Positions 16,535-26,703 are shown, counted from the stretch's first letter. The stretch is 64,000 nucleotides of DNA from Jiangella sp. DSM 45060 (GCF_900105175.1 NZ_LT629771.1:6902622-6966621); one strand, 5' to 3'. The notes: generated by a model from the sequence alone, not told the origin. Made by a program: numbers and translations.

Positions 16535-16701
16535 CCGATGACGTGACGCTATGCAAACACGAGGGTCATGACCAGACCCTGATTGACCGAAACTAATATC
16601 AACCGGTTGGACGATGGCGGGGACCTCGAACTTCTGGTAGTTCCCGGCGCGCCGACTGTCGGTTAGAGCCAGTGTGGCATAAGCACGTAAGCTTGCCGTC
16701 C

Positions 16702-19149
16702 ATGGCGATACGTCCCTCCGCCGTGGTTGCCACGGTACGCCGTGTCCTCCTCGTGGCGGGCGTCGCCGCGCTGTGCGGCGTCCTGCTCGCTGGCCTCGCC
16801 CTGCCCGTCGTGGCGGGCCTCGGCCTCACCGCGCGCGAAAGCGCCGACACCTTCGCGGCCATGCCGGCCGACCTCGAGCCCGGCCCCATGGCCCAGACGT
16901 CCTACATGTACGACGCCGACGGCGCGCAGCTGGCCACGTTCTTCGAAGAGAACCGGGTCGAGGTCGGGCTCGACGCCATCGCACCGGTCATGAAGGACGC
17001 CATCCTCGCCATCGAGGACGACCGCTTCTACGAGCGCGGCCCCATCGACATCCAGGGCACGTTGCGCGCGCTGCTGCGCAACGTCGAGGCCGGCGAGACC
17101 CAGGGCGGCGGCTCCACGCTCACTCAGCAGTACGTCAAGCAGGTGCGCGTCTCGCAGGCCACCACGCCCGAGGAGGTCGCCGAGGTCCAGGCCAGCACCG
17201 GCACCGAGGGCTACCGCCGGAAGCTGGAAGAGCTGCGCATGGCCGTCCAGGTCGAGCAGGAGCTCAGCAAGGACGAGATCCTCCAGCGCTACCTCAACAT
17301 CGCCTTCTTCGGGTCCCGCTCGTACGGCATCGAGGCGGCGGCACGCACGTACTTCTCCACCTCGGCCGCGGAGCTGACGCTGCCGCAGGCCGCGCTGCTG
17401 GCCGGCATCGTGCAGCAGCCGGTCGCCTACGACCCCACCAACGACCCAGAGGCCGCGCTCGGCCGCCGCAACGTCGTGCTCAACCGCATGGCCGCCACCG
17501 GGCGCATCACCGAGCAGGAGGCCGCCGAGGCGCGCCAGACCGACCTCGGGCTGAACCTCAGCGCCACGCCCAACGGCTGCGTGGCGTCCTACGCCGGCTA
17601 CTTCTGCGACTACGTGCGGCGCGAACTGCTCACCATGCCCGAGCTGGGCGAGACCCGCCAAGAGCGCGAGGCCATGCTCGAGCGCGGCGGCCTGCGGGTC
17701 GAGACCACCATCAGCCCGTCCGCGCAGCAGGCGGCCCAGGCCGCGGTGTCCGACCGCGTCGCGCCCACCGACTCCGTCATCGGCTCGCTCGCCACGGTGC
17801 AGCCCAACAACGGCTACATCCGGGCCATGGCCAACTCCCGCAACTTCGGCGTCGAGGGCGACGGCGTCAGCAACCTCAACTACGCCGTCGACGAAGTCAT
17901 GGGCGGCGGCAGCGGCATCCAGTCCGGTTCGACGTTCAAGACGTTCGTGCTGGCGGCCGCCATCGACCAGGGCATCCCGCTCAACACGTCGATCAACTCG
18001 CCGCAGCAGGTCAACCTGCGGGTCAACTCGTTCAGCACCTGCGACGGCCGCATCCGCAGCAGCGAGACGTGGTCGCCGAAGAACTCCACCGGCAGCGGCA
18101 CGTTCAACCTGCGCACCGGCACCGAGCGCTCGGTCAACACGTTCTTCGCCCAGCTCGAGCAGCGCACCGGGCTGTGCCTGCCGGCCACCATCGCCCAGGG
18201 CGCCGGCGTCATGCGCGCCGACCTCGACGAGGACGGCGCGGTGCAGCCGCTGAGCCAGGTGCCGTCGTTCACGCTGGGCGCCAACGAGGTGTCGCCGCTG
18301 TCCATGGCCGCGGGCTACGCGATGTTCGCCAACCGCGGCGCGCACTGTCCCACCACCTCGGTCGCCCGGGTGCTCGACAGCGAGGGCAACGTGCTGGTCG
18401 ACCACACCCAGCCGACCTGCGAGCAGGTCGTCAAGCCCGAGGTCGCCGACGCCGTCAACTCGGTCCTGCAGGGCGTCGTCCACAACTCCGGCGCCACCGG
18501 CAACCGCATGCGGCTCGACGACGGCCGCATCGCCGCCGGCAAGACCGGTACCACCAACGGCGCCATCGCCGTCTGGTTCGTCGGCTACACGCCGCAGCTG
18601 TCCACCGCCGTCGCCGTCGCCGACGTCGAGGCGCCGCAGCAGTCGCTCGATGGCCGCACGTACAACGGCGAGCGCATCGGCGAGGCGTGCGGTGGCTGCA
18701 TCCCCGGTCCCATCTGGAAGACGATGATGGACCGCGCGCTCGACGGCGCCGAGAAGGTCAACTTCACCGCGCCCGACCCCGAGACCATCCGCGGCGTCAC
18801 CGTCCCGGTGCCCGACGTCCGCGGCATGGGCACCGACGAGGCCATCCAGACGCTTCAGGAGGCCGGGTTCAGCGCCTCGGTGGCCGGCGAGGTGAACTCA
18901 GACTTACAGGAAGGCCTCGTCGTCAGCACCGAGCCAGGTGCCGGCGCCGAGGTCGGCTCGGGTTCGAGCATCGCGATCACGGTCAGCAACGGCGAGCCAG
19001 AAGAGCCGTCCAACGAGCCGACCATCGGCATCCCCACCGAGCCGCCGAACTTCGGCGACGAAGACGGTGAAGGCGGTGGCGAGGACGGCTGGCGCGACGG
19101 CTTCTCACCGGGCGAGCTGTTGCCGGGCGAGCTACTCCCCGCGAACTAG
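16702..19149 (+). CDS. Bifunctional class A penicillin-binding protein with C-terminal PASTA domain
   Basis: 815 residues. A short basic N-terminus and one membrane anchor (about 12-42) are followed by a GT51 glycosyltransferase domain (catalytic E105 in IEDDRFYERG; GGGSTLTQQYVK) and a transpeptidase domain with STFK at 410-413, SVN at 477-479 and KTGTT at 614. One PASTA domain (about 695-770; VPVPDVRGM) precedes an acidic low-complexity tail. It polymerises and cross-links peptidoglycan outside the membrane; PASTA may sense muropeptide. It is the ponA2-like partner of the whiB4 locus. ATG 16702 is chosen because GTG 16672 would add an unlikely extension; neither has a strong ribosome-binding site. 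Confidence 0.93.
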   Translation: MAIRPSAVVATVRRVLLVAGVAALCGVLLAGLALPVVAGLGLTARESADTFAAMPADLEPGPMAQTSYMYDADGAQLATFFEENRVEVGLDAIAPVMKDAILAIEDDRFYERGPIDIQGTLRALLRNVEAGETQGGGSTLTQQYVKQVRVSQATTPEEVAEVQASTGTEGYRRKLEELRMAVQVEQELSKDEILQRYLNIAFFGSRSYGIEAAARTYFSTSAAELTLPQAALLAGIVQQPVAYDPTNDPEAALGRRNVVLNRMAATGRITEQEAAEARQTDLGLNLSATPNGCVASYAGYFCDYVRRELLTMPELGETRQEREAMLERGGLRVETTISPSAQQAAQAAVSDRVAPTDSVIGSLATVQPNNGYIRAMANSRNFGVEGDGVSNLNYAVDEVMGGGSGIQSGSTFKTFVLAAAIDQGIPLNTSINSPQQVNLRVNSFSTCDGRIRSSETWSPKNSTGSGTFNLRTGTERSVNTFFAQLEQRTGLCLPATIAQGAGVMRADLDEDGAVQPLSQVPSFTLGANEVSPLSMAAGYAMFANRGAHCPTTSVARVLDSEGNVLVDHTQPTCEQVVKPEVADAVNSVLQGVVHNSGATGNRMRLDDGRIAAGKTGTTNGAIAVWFVGYTPQLSTAVAVADVEAPQQSLDGRTYNGERIGEACGGCIPGPIWKTMMDRALDGAEKVNFTAPDPETIRGVTVPVPDVRGMGTDEAIQTLQEAGFSASVAGEVNSDLQEGLVVSTEPGAGAEVGSGSSIAITVSNGEPEEPSNEPTIGIPTEPPNFGDEDGEGGGEDGWRDGFSPGELLPGELLPAN

Positions 19150-19167
19150 CGCGGCCGGACGCCCGCC

Positions 19168-19611
19168 ATGGCCCGGAGCAGACGCAGGCGCGTCTGGTCC
19201 GTGCTGGCGGGCGTCCTTGCCGTTGTGGTCCTCGTCGTCGCGACGTTCGCCGTCATGGTCTGGCGCGACTGGCGGCAGGGCGAAGACGACGCTCGGGACG
19301 ACCAGGCCCGGCACGCCGAGATCGTCCGCGGGAAGCTGGAGCGGCTGCGCGACGACGGACCGCTCGAGGAGGCGGACGTCGACGCTCTGCTGTTCACGGT
19401 CCAGGGCAGCAGGCTGATCTCGATGACCGAGCGGCCAGATGACGTCCGCGTCGTTGCGTACGTGCCTGGGTTCGGTGCGCCGGCGCTGGGTGTATCGGGT
19501 CCGTCCTACGCCTGGTTCGGATTCACGATTCCTTCGTCGTCAGCGCCCGTCACCGTTGAGCGACTGTCGGCCGGCGGCGGATCCGGCCGGCCGGAGGAGT
19601 GCATCGGTTAG
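19168..19611 (+). CDS. Small single-pass membrane protein of unknown function
   Basis: 147 residues. A basic N-terminus (RSRRRR) and one hydrophobic helix (about 10-32) predict an anchor with a soluble outer domain beginning at WRDWRQGEDD. The outer part has no recognised motif. It starts 18 bp after the PBP stop, so co-transcription and a cell-envelope role are plausible. Its stop overlaps the convergent ATPase gene by 4 bp. Confidence 0.6.
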   Translation: MARSRRRRVWSVLAGVLAVVVLVVATFAVMVWRDWRQGEDDARDDQARHAEIVRGKLERLRDDGPLEEADVDALLFTVQGSRLISMTERPDDVRVVAYVPGFGAPALGVSGPSYAWFGFTIPSSSAPVTVERLSAGGGSGRPEECIG

Positions 19612-20762
19612 CGGCGGGCGTCGAAGAGGGCGCCGATCTGGCGGAGACCGTCGAGGTCGTGGACGTCGCCGGCGAGGGCGGGGATGCGGGTGACCGGGAC
19701 CTCCGGGTGCGCCCCGCTGAACCGTTCGCCGATCCGCTCGTCGCGGGCGGCCAGCTTGAGGCGGTCGGCGTGCAGGCGCAGCAGGGCCGCCGTCAGCGCG
19801 TGCGATCCGGACGACTCCAGCCGCTCGGCCGCGGCCACCGCCTGCTCCGCGCCGATGCCCGCCGCCTCGGAGGCGTGCACCCGGTTGAGCACGAGGCCGG
19901 CCAGCGGCATCGCGTCGCGGCCGAGGCGGTCGACGAAGTAGGAGGCCTCGCGCAGGGCGTCGTGCTCGGGGGCCGCGACGACGACGAAGGCGGTCTCGGG
20001 GCGCTTGAGCAGTGCGTACGTCTGCTCAGCCCGTTCCCGGAAGCCGCCGAACATGGTGTCGAGCGCGTTGACGAACGTCGACACGTCGCGCAGCAGCTCG
20101 CCGCCGAGGATCTTGGTGAGTGCCGACGTGACGACGTTGAACCCGGCGTGCAGCAGCTTGAGGTACGTCCGCCCGCCGGCCCGCGCCGTGCCGCCGAGCA
20201 GCCGGATCAGCCGTCCGTCGAGGAACGAGCCGAGCCGCTCCGGGGCGTCGAGGAAGTCCAGTGCCGACCGCGCCGGCGGGGTGTCGACGACGATGAGGTC
20301 CCAGTCGGACCGGGCCCGCAGCTGGCCCAGCTTCTCCATGGCCATGTACTCCTGCGTCCCCGCGAACGACGACGACAGCGCCTGGTAGAACGGGTTGGCC
20401 AGGATCTGCTTGGCGCGGTCCGGCGTGGTGTGCTCCTCGACCACCTCGTCGAACGTGCGCTTCATGTCCAGCATCATCGCGTCGAGGCTGCCGCCGGCCG
20501 CGCCGTCGACACCCTTGACGGCGCGCGGGGTGTTGTCGAGCTCGGACAGCCCCATCGACTGCGCCAGCCGCCGGGCCGGGTCGATGGTCAGGACGACGGC
20601 CTTGCGGCCCCGCTCGGCGGCGCGCAGCGCGATGGCCGCCGCCGTGGTGGTCTTGCCGACGCCGCCGGAGCCGCAGGTGACGACGATGCGGATGCGGCGG
20701 TCGTCGATGAGGCGGTCGACGTCGAAGTGGGCGGGCTTCGCGGCCCGAGGTCCGGGGTTCAC
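19608..20762 (-). CDS. GET3/ArsA-type ATPase, distal subunit
   Basis: 384 residues. Deviant Walker A GSGGVGKTT near residue 32, switch region TIDPARRLAQSMG, and LIVVDTPPARSALDFLD. These place it with the paired anion-transporter-like ATPases next to whiB4 in actinobacteria (Rv3679-Rv3680 in M. tuberculosis, reported as BagAB). These are cytosolic ATPases and likely form a heterodimer with the product of the preceding gene, whose stop overlaps this GTG (GTGA). The cargo, whether tail-anchored proteins or metabolites, is not settled for bacteria. Confidence 0.88.
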   Translation of the reverse strand: MNPGPRAAKPAHFDVDRLIDDRRIRIVVTCGSGGVGKTTTAAAIALRAAERGRKAVVLTIDPARRLAQSMGLSELDNTPRAVKGVDGAAGGSLDAMMLDMKRTFDEVVEEHTTPDRAKQILANPFYQALSSSFAGTQEYMAMEKLGQLRARSDWDLIVVDTPPARSALDFLDAPERLGSFLDGRLIRLLGGTARAGGRTYLKLLHAGFNVVTSALTKILGGELLRDVSTFVNALDTMFGGFRERAEQTYALLKRPETAFVVVAAPEHDALREASYFVDRLGRDAMPLAGLVLNRVHASEAAGIGAEQAVAAAERLESSGSHALTAALLRLHADRLKLAARDERIGERFSGAHPEVPVTRIPALAGDVHDLDGLRQIGALFDARR

Positions 20763-21736
20763 ACGGCACCCTGCTCGGCCAGCGCGTCGGCCAGTTCGTA
20801 GAGGGCGGTGGGGTCGATGCCGTCGGCGACGCGCGGCAGCTCGTACACCGGCCGGCCGAGGTCGTCGACCAAGGCCCGCTGGGTCTGCTCCAGCGCCGTG
20901 CGCTCGGCGTGGTCGGCGGCCTCGCCGGTGAGGAGGCCGACGACGGCGTCGGTGGCGGGCAGCCCCGCCGCGCGCAGCCCGGCCAGCACGTCGTCGTGGT
21001 CGAGCCGGCGGCGCCGGGCGGCGGGCAGCGACCGGGCGGCGAGGTGCGGAGGGCGGACCTGGTTGACGACGACGGCGCCCACCGGGATGCCCGCGGCGTG
21101 GAGGTCGGTGACGGCGTCGGACGTCTCCTGGACCGGCATGTCCTCGAGCAGCGTCACGACGTGCACGGCCGTGCGCGGGCTGTGGATGAGGTCGGTGATG
21201 GAGTTGGCCTGCCGGTTGATCGGGCCGACCCGGGCCAGCGACGAGACCGACGTGGTGACGTCGAGGAACCGGACCACCCGGCCGGTCGGCGGCGCGTCGA
21301 GCACGACGGCGTCGTAGGCGAAGTGGTCGCCCGTGCGCCGGCGGGTGGCCTCGTACGCCTTGCCGGTGAGCAGGACGTCGCGCAGGCCCGGCGCGATGGT
21401 GGTGGCGAAATCGACGAAGCCGAGCTTGTCGAGCGCACGGCCGGCCCGGCCCAGCCGGTAGAACATCGCGAGGTACTCGTGCATGGCCTCGCGCGCGTCG
21501 ATGGCCAGCGCATACACCTCACCGCCACCGGGCGCGGAGGCCACCCGCTGCTCCTCGTACGCCAGCGGTGGCACGTCGAACAGCTGGGCCAGGCCCTGCC
21601 GCTCCTCGACCTCGGCGATGAGCACGCGGCGCCCGCCTGCCGCCAGCGCCATGGCCAGTGCCCCTGCCACGGTCGTCTTCCCGGTGCCACCCTTCCCGGT
21701 GACGACGTGCAGCCGCACGCCCTCCCAGTCGCCCAT
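20759..21736 (-). CDS. GET3/ArsA-type ATPase, proximal subunit
   Basis: 325 residues from ATG 21736. Deviant Walker A GKGGTGKTT near residue 14 with the signature Lys, then EVEERQGLAQLF and AVVLDAPPTGRVVRFLD. This paralogue leads the two-gene operon, and both are needed for the composite active site in related systems. It is part of the conserved whiB4-PBP neighbourhood. Upstream, the next genes (PAP2, ABC) are not part of that neighbourhood, marking the left border of an apparent insertion. Confidence 0.88.
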   Translation of the reverse strand: MGDWEGVRLHVVTGKGGTGKTTVAGALAMALAAGGRRVLIAEVEERQGLAQLFDVPPLAYEEQRVASAPGGGEVYALAIDAREAMHEYLAMFYRLGRAGRALDKLGFVDFATTIAPGLRDVLLTGKAYEATRRRTGDHFAYDAVVLDAPPTGRVVRFLDVTTSVSSLARVGPINRQANSITDLIHSPRTAVHVVTLLEDMPVQETSDAVTDLHAAGIPVGAVVVNQVRPPHLAARSLPAARRRRLDHDDVLAGLRAAGLPATDAVVGLLTGEAADHAERTALEQTQRALVDDLGRPVYELPRVADGIDPTALYELADALAEQGAV

Positions 21737-21747
21737 ACCCCCAGAGC

Positions 21748-22584
21748 CTACGGAACCGCGCGCACGTGCTGCGTGAAGGATCGGATCGACCGTCCGTGCA
21801 GCAGCCGCTGCAGCCCGAACCCGGCCGCCAGCGTGAGCCAGCCGCCGACCGCGTCGAGCACGTAGTGGTTGCCGGTGGCCGTGATGACCAGCACCGTCGC
21901 CAGCGGGTACAGCACGCCGAGGGTGCGCAGCCACTTGTTGCGGGCGAACAGGAACAGGGTGATGCCGCACCACATGGACCAGCCGGCGTGCATGGACGGC
22001 ATGGCGGCGTACTGGTTCGACAGGCTCTGGAGGTCACCGGACGTCAGCGCGCCCACGGTCTGGTGGATGGCGACAGTGTCGTAGAACAGGCCGGACGGCA
22101 GCAGCCGCGGCGGCGCGAGCGGGTACAGGTAGTAGCCGAACAGCGCCAGCGCGGTGGTGAGCACCAGCACGGTGCGGGCCGCCCGGTAGCGGCCGGGGTG
22201 GCGGACGAACAGCCAGATCAGCACCGCACCGGTGACCACGAAGTGCAGGGACACGTAGAAGTAGTTGACGGTGAGGGTCAGCCACTGCACGGCGTGCACG
22301 GTGTGGTTCAGCCAGAGCTCGAAGTCGATGCTCAAGCTCTGCTCGGTGCCCCAGAGACGGACGCTGTTGGCGACGGCGCGGGCGCGGTCGTCGGGCACGC
22401 TGTTGCGGATGACGGAGTACACGGCGTAGAACGCGACGAGGATGCCGAGCTCGACGATGAGGATGGGGCGTCGCGGCGTGCGGATGTGGCGGACGACCCA
22501 CCGCAACAGATCGGACGGGGTACGCGGAGGCGCCGGCGCGGGCGTGTCCCGCGCCGGCTCGTCCACGAGCGACGGATGTGCCAC
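21748..22584 (-). CDS. PAP2-superfamily membrane phosphatase/phosphotransferase
   Basis: 278 residues from GTG 22584 with six predicted membrane segments. The PAP2 signatures MPSMHAGWS and GNHYVLDAVGG provide the two catalytic His residues; the third motif near the preceding loop (YPLAPPRLLP) is of the inositolphosphotransferase/IPC-synthase-like subtype. It probably dephosphorylates or transfers head groups on a lipid at the outer face. Its stop lies 11 bp from the start of the ATPase gene downstream. Confidence 0.85.
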   Translation of the reverse strand: MAHPSLVDEPARDTPAPAPPRTPSDLLRWVVRHIRTPRRPILIVELGILVAFYAVYSVIRNSVPDDRARAVANSVRLWGTEQSLSIDFELWLNHTVHAVQWLTLTVNYFYVSLHFVVTGAVLIWLFVRHPGRYRAARTVLVLTTALALFGYYLYPLAPPRLLPSGLFYDTVAIHQTVGALTSGDLQSLSNQYAAMPSMHAGWSMWCGITLFLFARNKWLRTLGVLYPLATVLVITATGNHYVLDAVGGWLTLAAGFGLQRLLHGRSIRSFTQHVRAVP

Positions 22585-22605
22585 CCTGGTTCCCCCAGTA
22601 CAGGT

Positions 22606-24255
22606 TCAGGTCGTCGTCAGGTCACGCCGGCGGAAGCCGAGCAGACCGATCCAGATGAGGGCGACCGCTAGCACACCCATTATGACAACCGCTGCCGTGT
22701 CGAGGTCTCCTCCTGGAAGAGTAGATGCGGCGTCGAAGGGCGAGATCTTCGTCACCCAGTCGGGGAACTGGAAGAATCCGCCCAGCACACCGACCACCAC
22801 GCCGAAGGTCAGCACCACCCAGCCGAGGTGCACCAGCTGGGGCGCCCACCCGAACAGCGCGACGACGATCGCGACCACCAGCCAGACGCCCACCACGTGC
22901 GCCAGCGCGGTCCCGAGGAGCTTGCCGACCATGCTGCCGTCGTCGAGCGTGAGGGCGCCGGTGATGCCCAGGCCGAGGCCGCCCACCAGCATGATCAGCA
23001 GGCTGCCGCCGAGCGCGACGATCAGGTGACTGGCGGCGAACCGGGTGCGCGAGACCGAGGTGGCCAGCACCGGTTCGGCGCGGCCGGAGGTCTCCTCTGT
23101 GCGCAGCCGCAGCATGGACGTCAGGCCGTAGGCGGCGGCGAGCAGCGCCATCATCATCACGACCATGCCCATGAACCCGTCGATCAGGCTGCCGGCGTCG
23201 CCCAGGAAGTCCTGGATGGTGGAGTTGTCGGAGACGAACTCCTCGATCGACGGCGCGAGGCTGCCGTAGGCGACCCCGAACACCAGCAGGCCCACGCCCC
23301 AGCCGATGAGGCCGCCGCGCTGCAGCCGGACGGCCAGGCCCAGCGGCGACGCCAGGTCCTTGCCGGCGCGCGGGCTGCCCGGGCTCGGCTGCACCAGGCC
23401 GGCGCCGACGTCGCGGCGGCTGGTGGTGGCGTACGCGACGGCCATCAGGACCGCGGTGAGGGCGACCGCGATCAGCAGCGGCCACCACCGGTCGTCGACG
23501 TAGACCCGGGTGCGCTGCGCCCAGCCGATGGGCGACAGCCAGGACAGCCACTCCGCGCCGACGTCGCCGATGGCGCGCAGCGCGAACGCGACGCCCAGCG
23601 CGGCGGCGGCGAGCCCCGTCGCGGTCCGGGCGTGCTCGGTGACCTGCGCCGTCAGTGCGCCGACGCCGGCGAAGACGAGACCGACCGAGGCGACGGCGGC
23701 CCCGAACAGCAGCGAGCTGGACGTGGACAGCTCGTCCAGGGCGCTCGGCATCAGCAGGCCGAGCAGCAGGCCGATCAGCAGGTTCGCCCCGGCGACGACC
23801 GTGAACGCGGCCGTGGTGCCGGCGTGCCGGCCGAGGACCCCGGCCCGCAGCAGCTCGGTGCGGCCGGTCTCCTCCTCGGCGCGGGTGTGCCGGACCATGA
23901 GCAGGATGCTCATCAGCGCCATGGTGATGGCGACCCACAGCAGCAGCTCGTTCGCCGTCATGGCGCCGAACGTGTAGTTGTCCGTCCCGTAGGCGGGACC
24001 GGTCAGGGCGACCGTGGCGGGGTTGTCGAGCAGGTCGGCGCGGGCCTGCCGGTCGGCCTGCGTCGGGTAGGTCTCGGGGAAGGTCGGCAGGCTGCCGACC
24101 ACCAGCAGGACGATGGCGCCGATCCAGATGGGCAGCCGGACGCGGTCGCGGCGCAGGATGAACCGGATCATCGTCGCCGTGCCGGTGAGCGTGGACCCGC
24201 CCTGGCGCCGCTGAGCGGCGTGCTGACGAGGCCGGTCGGCGGTGGTGACGCTCAC
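22606..24255 (-). CDS. ABC-2-type exporter permease
   Basis: 549 residues. Two similar halves with about twelve membrane segments are visible, the first after residue 25 ([14 protein letters not shown]). Two EE(T)xGR motifs ([14 protein letters not shown] and [15 protein letters not shown]) are typical of tetronasin/antibiotic ABC-2 permeases. GTG 24255 overlaps the ATPase stop (GTGA). With the ATPase it forms an efflux pump for a hydrophobic compound, controlled by the divergent MarR/GbsR regulator at 25260. Confidence 0.85.
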   Translation of the reverse strand: MSVTTADRPRQHAAQRRQGGSTLTGTATMIRFILRRDRVRLPIWIGAIVLLVVGSLPTFPETYPTQADRQARADLLDNPATVALTGPAYGTDNYTFGAMTANELLLWVAITMALMSILLMVRHTRAEEETGRTELLRAGVLGRHAGTTAAFTVVAGANLLIGLLLGLLMPSALDELSTSSSLLFGAAVASVGLVFAGVGALTAQVTEHARTATGLAAAALGVAFALRAIGDVGAEWLSWLSPIGWAQRTRVYVDDRWWPLLIAVALTAVLMAVAYATTSRRDVGAGLVQPSPGSPRAGKDLASPLGLAVRLQRGGLIGWGVGLLVFGVAYGSLAPSIEEFVSDNSTIQDFLGDAGSLIDGFMGMVVMMMALLAAAYGLTSMLRLRTEETSGRAEPVLATSVSRTRFAASHLIVALGGSLLIMLVGGLGLGITGALTLDDGSMVGKLLGTALAHVVGVWLVVAIVVALFGWAPQLVHLGWVVLTFGVVVGVLGGFFQFPDWVTKISPFDAASTLPGGDLDTAAVVIMGVLAVALIWIGLLGFRRRDLTTT

Positions 24256-25178
24256 GACGAGGCACCCGCCTCGGCCGCGACGCCCTCGGCGGCCAGCTCG
24301 TCGCCGTAGTGGCGCAGGAACAGCTCTTCCAGCGTGGGCGGCTGGCTGGTGAGGGTCTGGATGCCGAACCCGCTCAGGTGCCGGACGGCGCCGTCGAGCT
24401 GAGCGGTGTCGACGTCGAAGGTGACGCGGTGGTCCTCGACGACGAGGTCGTGGATGCCGGGCAGCTGGTCGATGCCGGTGACGGACCGCTCGGTCTCGGC
24501 GTGGATGGACGTGCGGGTGAGGTGACGCAGCTCGGCCAGCGTGCCGCTCTCGACGATCTTGCCCGCGCGGATGATGCTGACGCGGTCGCACAGCTTCTCG
24601 ACCTCGGTGAGGATGTGGCTGGACAGCAGCACCGTCTTGCCGTCGTCCTTCCACTCGTCGATGACCTCGTTGAAGACGGCCTCCATCAGCGGGTCGAGGC
24701 CGGAGGTCGGCTCGTCGAGGATGAGCAGCTCGACGTCGGAGGCCAGCGCCGCGACCAGCGCCACCTTCTGCCGGTTGCCCTTCGAGTAGGTGCGGCCCTT
24801 CTTCGTCGGGTCGAGGTCGAACCGCTCGAGCAGCTCCTGGCGGCGCTTCTCGTCCAGCCCGCCGCGCAGCCGGCCGAGCAGGTCGATGGCCTCGCCGCCG
24901 GTGAGGTTGGGCCAGAGGTTCACGTCGCCCGGGACGTAGGCCAGCCGCCGGTGCAGCGAGACGGCGTCGTCCCAGGGGTCGCCGTCGAGCAGTCGTGCGG
25001 TGCCGGAGTCGGCCCGCAGCAGCCCCAGCAGGACGCGGATCGTCGTCGACTTGCCGGCCCCGTTGGGGCCGAGGAAACCGTGGACCTCGCCGGTGGAGAC
25101 CCGGAGGTCGAGCCCGTCGAGAGCGCGGACCGTGCCGAAGGTCTTCACGACGCCGGCGACGTCGATCGCAGTTGTCAT
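24252..25178 (-). CDS. ABC exporter ATP-binding subunit
   Basis: 308 residues. Walker [10 protein letters not shown], the Q-loop region [14 protein letters not shown], a signature segment reading [15 protein letters not shown] (degenerate LSGGQ), Walker [14 protein letters not shown]-loop SSH. The C-terminal extension after residue 215 is usual in the DrrA/CcmA group. The ATG lies at the predicted transcription start (-10 TAGTGT at 25191-25186), so the mRNA is probably leaderless. The -35 TTCACA is half of the MarR operator. Confidence 0.92.
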   Translation of the reverse strand: MTTAIDVAGVVKTFGTVRALDGLDLRVSTGEVHGFLGPNGAGKSTTIRVLLGLLRADSGTARLLDGDPWDDAVSLHRRLAYVPGDVNLWPNLTGGEAIDLLGRLRGGLDEKRRQELLERFDLDPTKKGRTYSKGNRQKVALVAALASDVELLILDEPTSGLDPLMEAVFNEVIDEWKDDGKTVLLSSHILTEVEKLCDRVSIIRAGKIVESGTLAELRHLTRTSIHAETERSVTGIDQLPGIHDLVVEDHRVTFDVDTAQLDGAVRHLSGFGIQTLTSQPPTLEELFLRHYGDELAAEGVAAEAGASS

Positions 25179-25185
25179 GCTGGCG

Positions 25186-25214
25186 ACACTACACACTCTT
25201 CACAGTTTTGTGAA
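25186..25214 (-). promoter_or_regulatory. Promoter of the ABC exporter, overlapping the MarR/GbsR operator
   Basis: TTCACA (25214-25209), 17-nt spacer, TAGTGT (25191-25186). The -35 matches TTGACA at five of six bases. Binding of the operator at 25199-25214 would block it. Confidence 0.6.
25199..25214. promoter_or_regulatory. Operator 1 of the MarR/GbsR pair
   Basis: TTCACAGTTTTGTGAA: 6-bp perfect half-sites with a 4-nt centre, in the region between the ABC exporter and regulator 1. An almost identical site (26688-26703) lies upstream of the paralogous regulator. Confidence 0.7.
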
Positions 25215-25259
25215 TTGCTTTAAGTCAGTTATGGTCGGGTGCACAGGGGGTGGTCCGGA

Positions 25260-25772
25260 GTGTCCGCTGACGATCGCGAGCGCGCGCGCAGCCGGTTCGT
25301 CGAGCAGTTCGCGATGGTGCTCAACGACGCCGGCATGCAGCGCATGCCGGCCCGCGTGTTCGCCTACGTGCTGGCCTCCGACGCCGATTCGCACACCGCG
25401 ACCCAGCTCGCCGACGGCCTGCAGGTCAGCCCGGCGGCCATCTCGGGGGCGGTGCGGCCGCTGATGGACATGGGGGTCCTGGTGCGCGAGCGGGTCCCGG
25501 GCGAACGGTCCGATCACTACCGCGTCTACAGCGACGATGTGTGGTCGACGCTCATCGAGCGGCAGGATCCGATGTTCCGCCACATCGACGTGCTGCTCAC
25601 CAGCGGCTTGGGCGTCCTGGCGCCGGGCGCCGGTCGCCGGCGGGTCCGCGAGACGCGCGAGTTCTACCGCTTCATGTACACGCAGATGGACACACTGTCG
25701 GCGCGGTGGCGAGCGCACCGGGCCGAGGTCACGGCGTCACCGGAACCTGTTCGGGCCGCGTCGGGCGAGTGA
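25260..25772 (+). CDS. MarR/GbsR-family regulator 1
   Basis: 170 residues from GTG 25260 (GGGGGTGG upstream). The winged helix is recognisable: RMPARVFAYVLASD, TATQLADGLQVSPAAISGAV (recognition helix), ERVPGERSDHYRVY (wing). It is 50-60% identical by eye to regulator 2 at 26751. It is divergent from the drug-type ABC exporter and overlaps the shared operator, so autorepression and exporter repression are likely. The 3' end overlaps the convergent EamA gene by 44 bp. Confidence 0.88.
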   Translation: MSADDRERARSRFVEQFAMVLNDAGMQRMPARVFAYVLASDADSHTATQLADGLQVSPAAISGAVRPLMDMGVLVRERVPGERSDHYRVYSDDVWSTLIERQDPMFRHIDVLLTSGLGVLAPGAGRRRVRETREFYRFMYTQMDTLSARWRAHRAEVTASPEPVRAASGE

Positions 25773-26580
25773 CCGGCGCCCGGCTGCCGCGCGCCAGCAG
25801 CACCACCCCGGCCATGGCGGTCAGCGCGGCCGCCACCGACAGCGTCACCTCGACCGGGCCGCCGGTGAACCGCTCGCCGAGCAGCCCGATGCCGATGGCC
25901 GAGGCCGTCACCGGGTTGACGATGGTCGCGGTGGCCAGTGGGGCCCCGAGCCCGCCGCGGTACGCCCGGCGGGCCAGCAGCAGCCCCGTCGCCGCCAGCA
26001 CCAGCACCACGGCGCTGGCCGGCTGCAGGGCGGCGGACATGCCGGAGTCGCTGACCCGGATGGTCACCGTCTGGGTCAGCGCCGACGACACCCCAAACGT
26101 CGCGCCGGCGGCGAGCGCGAACAGCAGGCTGCGCCGGACCGGCCGCAGTGGGAGCCGGGCCGCGCCCGCGATGGCGACCGCGGTCAGCGCGACGACGGCG
26201 AGGGTGAGGAGCAGGATCTGCGTGGAGGTCAGCTCGCTGCGTGGTCGCGTCGGCGCGGCCAGCAGCAACAGGCCGGCGAGGCCGGCCATGCTCAGCGCCA
26301 TGCCGCGCCACTCGCGCGGCGTGACTCGGCGCCGCGTCAGCGCCCACGACAGCACCAGCGCGAACGCGAGGCTGAGCACGCCCAGAGGCTGCACCAGTGT
26401 CAGCGGGCCGAAGTGCAGCGCGCCCACGTGCAGTGCGGACGCGCCGACGGTGAGGGCGGTGGGGTACCACCAGCGGCGCTGGGCGACCATGCCGAGCGCG
26501 GCCAGCGCGTGCAGGCTCGCAGCACCGGCGGCGAAGGCCACCGCGAAACCCGTGCTGCTCACCGCCGTCCCCCAATCCAC
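25729..26580 (-). CDS. EamA/DMT-family transporter
   Basis: 283 residues from GTG 26580; eight to ten hydrophobic helices begin at residue 9 (TGFAVAFAAGAASLHALAAL). Two EamA-like halves are visible, with GPLTLVQPLGVLSLAFALVL and QPASAVVLVLAATGLLLARR as matching helices. The frame stays open upstream to ATG 26688, but that would put the start inside the operator and before the promoter's transcription start. It probably exports a metabolite; the divergent regulator is the paralogue of the ABC exporter's regulator. Confidence 0.8.
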   Translation of the reverse strand: MDWGTAVSSTGFAVAFAAGAASLHALAALGMVAQRRWWYPTALTVGASALHVGALHFGPLTLVQPLGVLSLAFALVLSWALTRRRVTPREWRGMALSMAGLAGLLLLAAPTRPRSELTSTQILLLTLAVVALTAVAIAGAARLPLRPVRRSLLFALAAGATFGVSSALTQTVTIRVSDSGMSAALQPASAVVLVLAATGLLLARRAYRGGLGAPLATATIVNPVTASAIGIGLLGERFTGGPVEVTLSVAAALTAMAGVVLLARGSRAPVTRPTRPEQVPVTP

Positions 26581-26674
26581 GGCCGTGAGGCGGCTCGACC
26601 GCAACGCCCACGGCTCCACCGAGAATACGGTGGTTCGCCGGAGCGCGCGGCCTCGGCACCCCCGCCTGGAAGCC

Positions 26675-26703
26675 AACCTAGCGTGCATTCACGAAGTTGT
26701 GAA
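26675..26703 (-). promoter_or_regulatory. Promoter of the EamA transporter, overlapping operator 2
   Basis: TTCACA (26703-26698), 17-nt spacer, TAGGTT (26680-26675). The architecture is the same as at the ABC exporter promoter, with the -35 embedded in the palindrome. Confidence 0.55.
26688..26703. promoter_or_regulatory. Operator 2 of the MarR/GbsR pair
   Basis: TTCACGAAGTTGTGAA: half-sites TTCAC/GTGAA spaced by six, matching operator 1 at 12 of 16 positions including all outer bases. A TATGAT -10 for the regulator lies at 26715-26720. Confidence 0.65.
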